From positions 1 to 24,771 of the forward strand of contig JACVRA010000270.1 of the NCBI GenBank assembly GCA_019828545.1: a DNA stretch of 24,771 nt, read 5' to 3'. The notes beneath the pieces were generated by a model. The model was not told the DNA's origin, did no database searches, and saw nothing but the letters and a program-made list of their open reading frames with translations. How positions within the stretch are numbered: position 1 is the stretch's first letter; the number at the start of each line of letters is the position of its first letter. Of this stretch, positions 19,688-24,771 are shown piece by piece. The DNA comes from Paracamarosporium sp. OC-R06-R3 (Eukaryota > Ascomycota > Dothideomycetes > Pleosporales > Didymosphaeriaceae). Both the position numbers and the translations under genes were made by a program.

Positions 19688-21424
19688 CTATGGAGCTGAA
19701 CCTGGCTCAGACTTCGTTTCGATAGCGACGCTGTGTTCGCTAACATCGCTTGGGATCCTCAAACCCATCTTGCTCGTATCGTAGCCATGGCTGGTCAAAT
19801 ACTCTCGGAACTTGATGTCCTCCGTATCTATAGTGTCCTGCCCGATGTGAGGTAGCAGAAGCACGAGTCCACCCGCAAAAAAGGCCAACGCGCTAGCAAC
19901 AAAGAACGGGTTACGTCCTGCAGCGATCTTGTCATCCCCAGCGTTTTTCTGTATCGCATCGAGCGCGTACGAGCCGGCGAAAGCTCCTATCTTTCCCATT
20001 GCAGCTGCGATACCATAATATTGTCCTCTACATTGAGTCAGCATGAGTATATCCGGGTAAATGAAAAGCTCACCTGATACCCGTCGCGCACGTCTTGGAT
20101 GCTATAAGACCGATGTTATCACCAGGCCCAAACTCGCCTAACATGAGAAAGACGCCATAAACAACAACAAAGCCTGCAATATTCTTGGGTTCGGAGAGCC
20201 ATGGGTAGCAACCTGCCATGATGAAGCCAATGACACCCTGCAACATGACGCCAATGAAGAGGGTTTTCTTTGGTCCCATCGATTTCAGGTCGGAAACAAA
20301 CGCTCCAGCAAGACAACCTGGAACATAAAAGAAATTTATCAATATGTTCCAAGCCAAGCTCTTCCACAAAGGTTGTTCACCTCCAAGCAGGTTGTTTATG
20401 ATAGTTGTCGCATATATACCGAAAGAATATGCCGAGAAGTCGTAGATAAACCATATGATGCTGACGATTAGAAGACGCTGCCAATAGTAAAGAACAACCA
20501 ATTTCCAGGGAGTCTTTGCCTTTGCGAGTGACTCGCGCTTGAAAGCCTCCGGCTCTTGCAGCTTGATCCGGAGGTACAAGAGTGACAATGGCGGAAGGAC
20601 TCCGATTCCGAGGCATATGCGCCATGCAACGCGGAGGTGGTTCTCACCAGTGACGACGACCTAAAGATTGTCAGAAAATCCTCATATCTACGCATTGTCG
20701 GCCTTTGCATTGGCAACCCCGGGGTAACAGAGTATCTCTTGACTTTGGCGCGACGCAGTGCAGATTTCCGTGGCACTTACTACAATAGTTGCAACCACAG
20801 CGGCAATGAAAAACGCCACGTCAATCTGGACGTTCGTAAAGAGAATGAACCACTTGTTTCTTGAGCCTGCCTTCAGCTCTCCCGTGCCCTCAGCTGCGCC
20901 CACGCTACCAGCAGGATATTCGCCACCTATTCCAATCCCTAAGAAGAACCGATAGGCTACTAGGGCCGCGAGTAATCCGGTGGGGCTGCCACCTGCGCCA
21001 TAGCTACCAGTACCTAGGATCGCGAATAGGATGATAATAATAGTTGAGGCGAATAGTGACCATTTACGAGATACGTGGTCAGATGTGTAACCAAAAAATA
21101 GCATTCCCAGGACGGTGCCTGCGAATGTAATACTGGCAACATTGGCTTGAGCCGACGACGATGCATACTCGTCTGGGTATATCTTCGACAACATGGTGTT
21201 CACTGGCCCGATAATCTATGGCATGTTAGACCGACGGCCGTCGCACGGGAGATTGTGTCGCGTGGGGTTTCACGAACGTTGTTGAGATATCCGTCGCTAA
21301 AGAGTCCAGCACCGCAAGCAATCACTGGCCATAGTCTTTCCCAGCGACCCTTTTCTGTTTGCGATATGCTTGCTCGACGAGCGCCATCGGCAGTTGGGCT
21401 GGGCGATTCAGCCTCCTTGGACAT
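19688..21424 (-). CDS. GIT1: GIT1-type glycerophosphodiester / phosphate MFS transporter
   Basis: Predicted plasma-membrane proton symporter of the major facilitator superfamily, most like yeast Git1, which imports glycerophosphoinositol and related phosphodiesters. There are four exons, 21278-21424, 20781-21215, 20074-20660 and 19688-20027, giving 502 aa and about twelve membrane helices. Family landmarks: GLFSDGYLNN joined to IIGPVNTMLSKIYPDEY in helix 1, GMLFFGYTSDHVSRKW (MFS loop 2-3 signature), GIGIGGEYPAGSVGAAEGTG in helix 4, GENHLRVAWRICLGIG, WFIYDFSAYSFGIYA, LGEFGPGDNIGLIASKTCATGIR followed by GQYYGIAAAMGKIGAFAG, and the C-terminal FREYLTSHGYDTSKMG. The 120-nt intron at 20661-20780 is long for this window. 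Pho84-type phosphate carriers are related, but the SDGYLNN and GPGDNIG motifs favour the Git1 branch. Substrate is inferred. Confidence 0.9.
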
Positions 21425-22649
21425 GGTGCGTTGGGATGATGACGTCGCCTTGGGTGCTCAGGTCGATGCGACTCTGCGACTCTACCTTGCTCGCGCTCAG
21501 TATGCGCACTGTAGAAATTGTTGGGCTTCAGCAACAGCACGGGGAGAGGGGAAGATCCTAGCAGCGAGTGGTGGTCAGACAGGGCTGTGGTCATCCACGA
21601 CTATTTATCACGCGCGCCACCCCGCACGTATCTGGAAGCTGGGAAAATGCGAGCTGGTTTGTACGACCCACAGTCCTCTCAGCCTCGAATAGAATTCAGC
21701 AGGATTGCGGCTATCAACCCCAAGCTCAATCGTTGGTCAGACCCGCCGTGGGTGGCCGTGCGGCCATTTTTTAGCCCCTTCACTGTCGACCTGCTTCTTC
21801 GAGAAGGATTGCGGCACACCATCATCGACGCGCAGGGCGTCACTGAGTTCGTATCACCGGCGTTGCTGCAGGACATGATGCAGTGATTGAACCAGGGTCG
21901 TGTCTATATGCCACTACACGTCGACAGCACTTACAACACTAGAACCGACTACAATAGGGGAGTATTGCAGCCTTCACTCACCACCGCGGTCGACTGCAAG
22001 CTCCGGGAATTACTTTCAAGCATCGGAGATCGGCAACGGCACGCGCGATAGAGGCAGGGAGCAAGCGCCATCACGCGCTAGCGAAGCTTGTGCGGGATCG
22101 CCGAGCCGTGTGTTAATTGGCTGAATATGTTCCAACGAGGTCCTCCCACGCGATAACAGCATCTCAAAGCTCCGAAAAGCACAAGAGATGAATAAGCACA
22201 CTAACAGAGAGACTCTTTCTTCTTGTCGTGAACTCGCTCGTCCGCGTATTGGCACAATGAGCGATTTCATCGCTCACGTGCTCAACTGTTCACCAGCGCA
22301 CCATGGAAGCTTGTCGTCCTTGGCAGATATAATACTACACCGGACTTTGTTATACCAACACCAGACGGGAAACTCCGAAAAGAAAGCTTCACAAAAAAAT
22401 TTTCACGGCGTGCGGGAGAGATCCAACCTAGCAATTAACGCTAACATGTGTACTCAAGAGCATGTGGGTGCGTTCCGTCTTCGTACTGGCTTCATTCGGG
22501 ATGTGAGATGACAGCTAAACGCACGGCGCAGGAGAACGAATTATTTTGCGCCTAGATGCCTTGCTGCTTCCCACATGGCACAGCTGGGTTAATGTCACAC
22601 TTATTTGCCTTGAGATGTGTACACACGTGGGCTATCTATGGGTATAGGC
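21425..22649. promoter_or_regulatory. upstream region of the transporter
   Basis: This 1.2-kb region lies upstream of the minus-strand transporter. CACGTG hexamers lie at 22275-22280 and 22624-22629 (the second reads CACGTGGG). A + strand open stretch (about 21518-21886) begins with TTG and has no recognisable domain. The only other notable item is an A/T run near 22394-22402. No gene is supported. Confidence 0.45.
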
Positions 22650-23247
22650 TGTAACGTCCCCCCCTACGTGACGGAAAACCCCCGGTGCAGACATAGAAAA
22701 ATCACAACAACAATATCTTAACCACCACACAATTATTTAAAGCCAAGCTCAAGCATTGAGTCCGACTCGTACATCAGTCCCAGATTATCGGCTTGCAGCT
22801 CTAATTTACGACACCCTGATCATGCTGTCGATTATTTCTTCTATCTGTCTCCAACATCGTTGTCTTCTCACCCCTGCTACACCGCGATAGAGCATATATT
22901 AATTCCCCTCGGACCCCTTCGGACATACCAGCATTACTTTGGAGACTTTTCGATACTTTTAAGCTCTTGAAGGGATCGTAACATGGGTCTTGAAAGTTTC
23001 TCCGTAAGGGGAAGCATAATAGCTTCTTAGCGTAGGACATTTAGAAACCTTAGTCAGTAATATATTTTGCTTATGTACTCGACGCTACACTCAATCAATC
23101 TGGTGCAATGGCTTGCTCAAAGAAGTTTAGCCTCAACTATCTTTAGCAATACAGCGCTACCCATTCGTCGTTGCCTACCTGTCCGGTTCTGGGTTGTGCC
23201 TGTCCCTTCCTATCCCCACCGTATCACAAACCCCACCCTTCGTAGAC
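22650..23247. other. probable 5' part of a transposable element
   Basis: This is the sequence before the transposase ORF. It starts with a conspicuous TGTAACGTCCCCCC, followed by TACGTGACGG and a second C-run, then a TATA-like ATTATTTAAA (22731-22740). This could be the left inverted terminal repeat and promoter of the pogo-like element, or an unrelated LTR fragment beginning TG. The right-hand partner is not in the window, so neither reading is proven. Confidence 0.35.
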
Positions 23248-24072
23248 ATGGACCGAGCCAGCCAGGTTCTAGCAGAAGGTTTCCCAGTAGATCTACCCCA
23301 GACATGGGCTGCCCGGTCCGAATATGCTGGTGTACCTCTCACCACGCTCTATTGCCGCGCTCGCGGACGACCCTCCGAGAAGGAAAAAGCCCAGAACCAG
23401 CAATACCTCACCCCAGCGGAAGAGAAAGCGCTAGTTGCATTCTTAATGTTGATGTCTAATCTTGGATATCCAGTCCGCATAAAGTATATACCATCGCTAG
23501 CCCTTATTCTCGCCCGACAGCGGTCACCCACCGCAAAGCCCCCGGGCAAGAACTGGCCTCGAGCCTTCGAAAAACGCCATCCCGACCTCAAAGCAAGGAC
23601 GGTCAAGGCGATAGACTGGAAGCGCCATGGCAACAATACATACCCAAAGATTGTAGAGTGGTTTGACGTGATAGGACCCGTAATTCAGGATCCGGCTATC
23701 CGGCCTGAAAACGTCTATAACATGGATAAGACAGGAGTCATGCTAAGCATGCTCGGCTCTGTGAAAGTGCTTGTAGGTAAGGATGACTTGCGCAAACACC
23801 GAGGAGCAGGCGTCAAGCGGACTATGGTAACTGCTATTGAGTGTATAAGTGGCGATGGTAGGTTGCTGCTACTACTTATTATCTGGCCAGCTTCGACCCA
23901 CCGAAGCAACTGGACAACATATCCAACGCGTGGTTGGCATTATGCGCACTCTGAGAACGGGTATAACGACTCTAAAATCAGCTTAGAATGGCTCACTCGT
24001 GTCTTCGACCCTCAAACTAGAGAACGGGCTAACGGGAGACCGCGAGTACTAATATGCGACGGTTTTAGATGA
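23248..24072 (+). pseudogene. truncated pogo/Fot1-like transposase
   Basis: DDE transposase of the Tc1-mariner/pogo superfamily, a cut-and-paste element that usually targets TA. ATG 23248 begins MDRASQVLAEG. A psq-type and then a CENP-B/Tc5-type helix-turn-helix region follows (QNQQYLTPAEEKALVAF; NWPRAFEKRHPDLKART, about residues 50-130). The DDE core has the first aspartate in YNMDKTGVM, then GWHYAHSENGYNDSKISLEWL, and the second aspartate in LICDGF. Translation stops at TGA 24070-24072, so the third catalytic Asp and the C-terminal third are missing. The bases right after the stop (GAAACCC) still look like transposase in another frame, suggesting a small deletion, and the LTR of a retroelement begins at 24078. 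The copy must be inactive. Confidence 0.85.
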
Positions 24073-24077
24073 AACCC

Positions 24078-24217
24078 TGAAGTGAGAACAAGTGTAATGA
24101 TATTCTCTATCTATGCACAGCGCTATTTATATACATCGCTGTGTGTACTGTCGCACCATGGTATGGTACCATGGTTGCACCAGTGTTTGGCTATCATATC
24201 ACGTAACCTGGGATTCA
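24078..24217 (-). mobile_element. 140-bp LTR of a Copia-type retroelement (its 3' LTR)
   Basis: The unit begins TGAAGTGAG and ends GGGATTCA, giving the short inverted termini TGAA/TTCA typical of LTRs. Just beyond its right end (24219-24228) the minus strand reads AGGGGGAGAG, a polypurine tract in the right place for plus-strand priming of a minus-oriented element. A TATA-like TATATAAATAGC (minus strand, 24122-24133) lies about 85 bp inside, as expected for U3. The five bases before it, AACCC (24073-24077), are the predicted target-site duplication; the partner lies outside the window. Confidence 0.7.
24155..24175. repeat. 9-bp inverted repeat inside the LTR
   Basis: Arms ACCATGGTA (24155-24163) and TACCATGGT (24167-24175) are separated by TGG. 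It may be a U3 regulatory palindrome or hairpin. Confidence 0.8.
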
Positions 24218-24771
24218 ACTCTCCCCCTGTGTCTCTGCCTGAAAGGTAGAGGCACCTTCAAGGATCCCATAGTTCTTGTCTCTGGCCTCTAAAAGGTATA
24301 TGGATTTGGAGTATTTATAGCTAGAGGTTTTGAGTAGCTCCCCCTAAAGAAAGGTTTAGGCGGGCGACTTGGTTTTTATGCGTACTTCTTAGAAGGGCCT
24401 TAGTAAAAACATTAGCTAAATTATTAGCTGTAGCAACTCTTTAAGCGTTAATTACCCCCTCTTCCACCTTTTCCCGAATGAAATAATGTTTAATATTAAT
24501 ATGTTTTAATTAATTATAAAATTCTAGGTTCCTGGTAAGCTTTAAAGCTAAGTTATTATTAATGTATATTAGAACTATATTAATGTAAACTCCTAGAATC
24601 TATAGATTATTTATAAAGTTATAAATCTAGACGGCTTCTTTTGTTGCTTCTATACTAGTAATATATTCTACATTTATTATTAATGTGGCTACTGTATCGG
24701 CGCAGGTCACTTAAAAGGTCCGTGCTAGGTGTGCTCTGGGCAGAGGCATATGGGAGTGCGTGATAAGAGGT
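24218..24771 (-). mobile_element. RIP-degraded Copia pol (RNase H end), truncated by the window
   Basis: Read on the minus strand, the AT-rich block 24370-24720 gives the end of a Ty1/Copia polyprotein with stops: VATLIINVEYITSIEATKEAV, then stop, INNNLALKLTRNLEFYN, stop, LKHINIKHYFIREKVEEG, and NNLANVFTKALLR. This is the family RNase H order (ST.EAEY, KEA.W, DN..A, KHIDI..HFIREKVEEG, ADIFTK). Substitutions are of the C-to-T/G-to-A kind: aspartate positions read Asn, the Trp position reads TAG, and Ser/Thr positions read Leu/Ile. A second AGGGGGAGC tract lies at 24338-24346 (minus). The element runs off the window edge, so its 5' LTR is unseen. Confidence 0.8.

Noticed and set aside
21518..21886. 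122-codon + strand frame upstream of the transporter
   Set aside because: It starts with TTG, no family is recognised, and overlapping frames are present on both strands.
22275..22629. Two CACGTG boxes upstream of the GIT1-like transporter, possibly Pho4-type phosphate control
   Set aside because: The link is attractive from yeast knowledge, but CACGTG also occurs at about 3637, 7291, 9341, 14848 and 14993. Roughly six are expected by chance in a window this size, and these two are 0.85 and 1.2 kb from the start codon.
23079..23120. TGGTGCAATGG after a TACA as a possible LTR end plus primer-binding site
   Set aside because: The bases after TGG do not continue into anything like a tRNA 3' end and T-arm complement, and no reverse transcriptase or gag lies downstream.

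Overview
The window looks like chromosomal DNA from a filamentous ascomycete, with a Dothideomycetes/Pleosporales flavour. That lineage guess is an inference from gene types, not a measurement. The evidence is nine protein-coding genes with short fungal introns (43 to 120 nt, GT..AG, often with a CTAAC- or CTGAC-like branch site), typical filamentous-fungal families (HET domain, LaeA-like TAM methyltransferase, fungal rhodopsin-domain membrane protein), and a degraded retroelement carrying RIP-type C-to-T changes. No rRNA, tRNA, CRISPR array or bacterial operon was seen.

Layout, left to right: MED7 (+, 281-1078); a ten-exon LaeA-like methyltransferase (-, 1577-3238); a 1.2 kb divergent spacer; a HET-domain gene (+, 4459-6433); alanine aminotransferase (-, 7021-8588); proteasome subunit RPN7 (-, 9490-11048) sharing a 340-bp divergent promoter with the mRNA cap methyltransferase ABD1 (+, 11389-12795); PEX11 (+, 13340-14260); a doubtful minus-strand reading frame (about 14617-15030); a rhodopsin-domain membrane protein (-, 15344-16930); 2.8 kb with no gene I can support; a GIT1-type glycerophosphodiester transporter (-, 19688-21424); 1.8 kb of spacer; then a transposon-rich right end. 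There a pogo/Fot1-like transposase (+, 23248-24072) is cut short by the 3' end of a minus-strand Copia retroelement (140-bp LTR at 24078-24217, RIP-degraded pol remnant to the window edge).

The central block (MED7, alanine aminotransferase, RPN7, ABD1, PEX11) is ordinary housekeeping: transcription, amino-acid metabolism, proteasome, mRNA capping, peroxisome division. The accessory genes (methyltransferase, HET, rhodopsin-domain protein, transposons) lie between and beside them. Exon structures were rebuilt by hand from splice signals plus family sequence and need RNA-seq. I do not see a clear new multi-gene system. The items most worth checking are the nested, RIP-marked transposons, a 13-nt micro-exon in the methyltransferase, the stop-free 3n introns, and the unrecognised reading frame next to PEX11.
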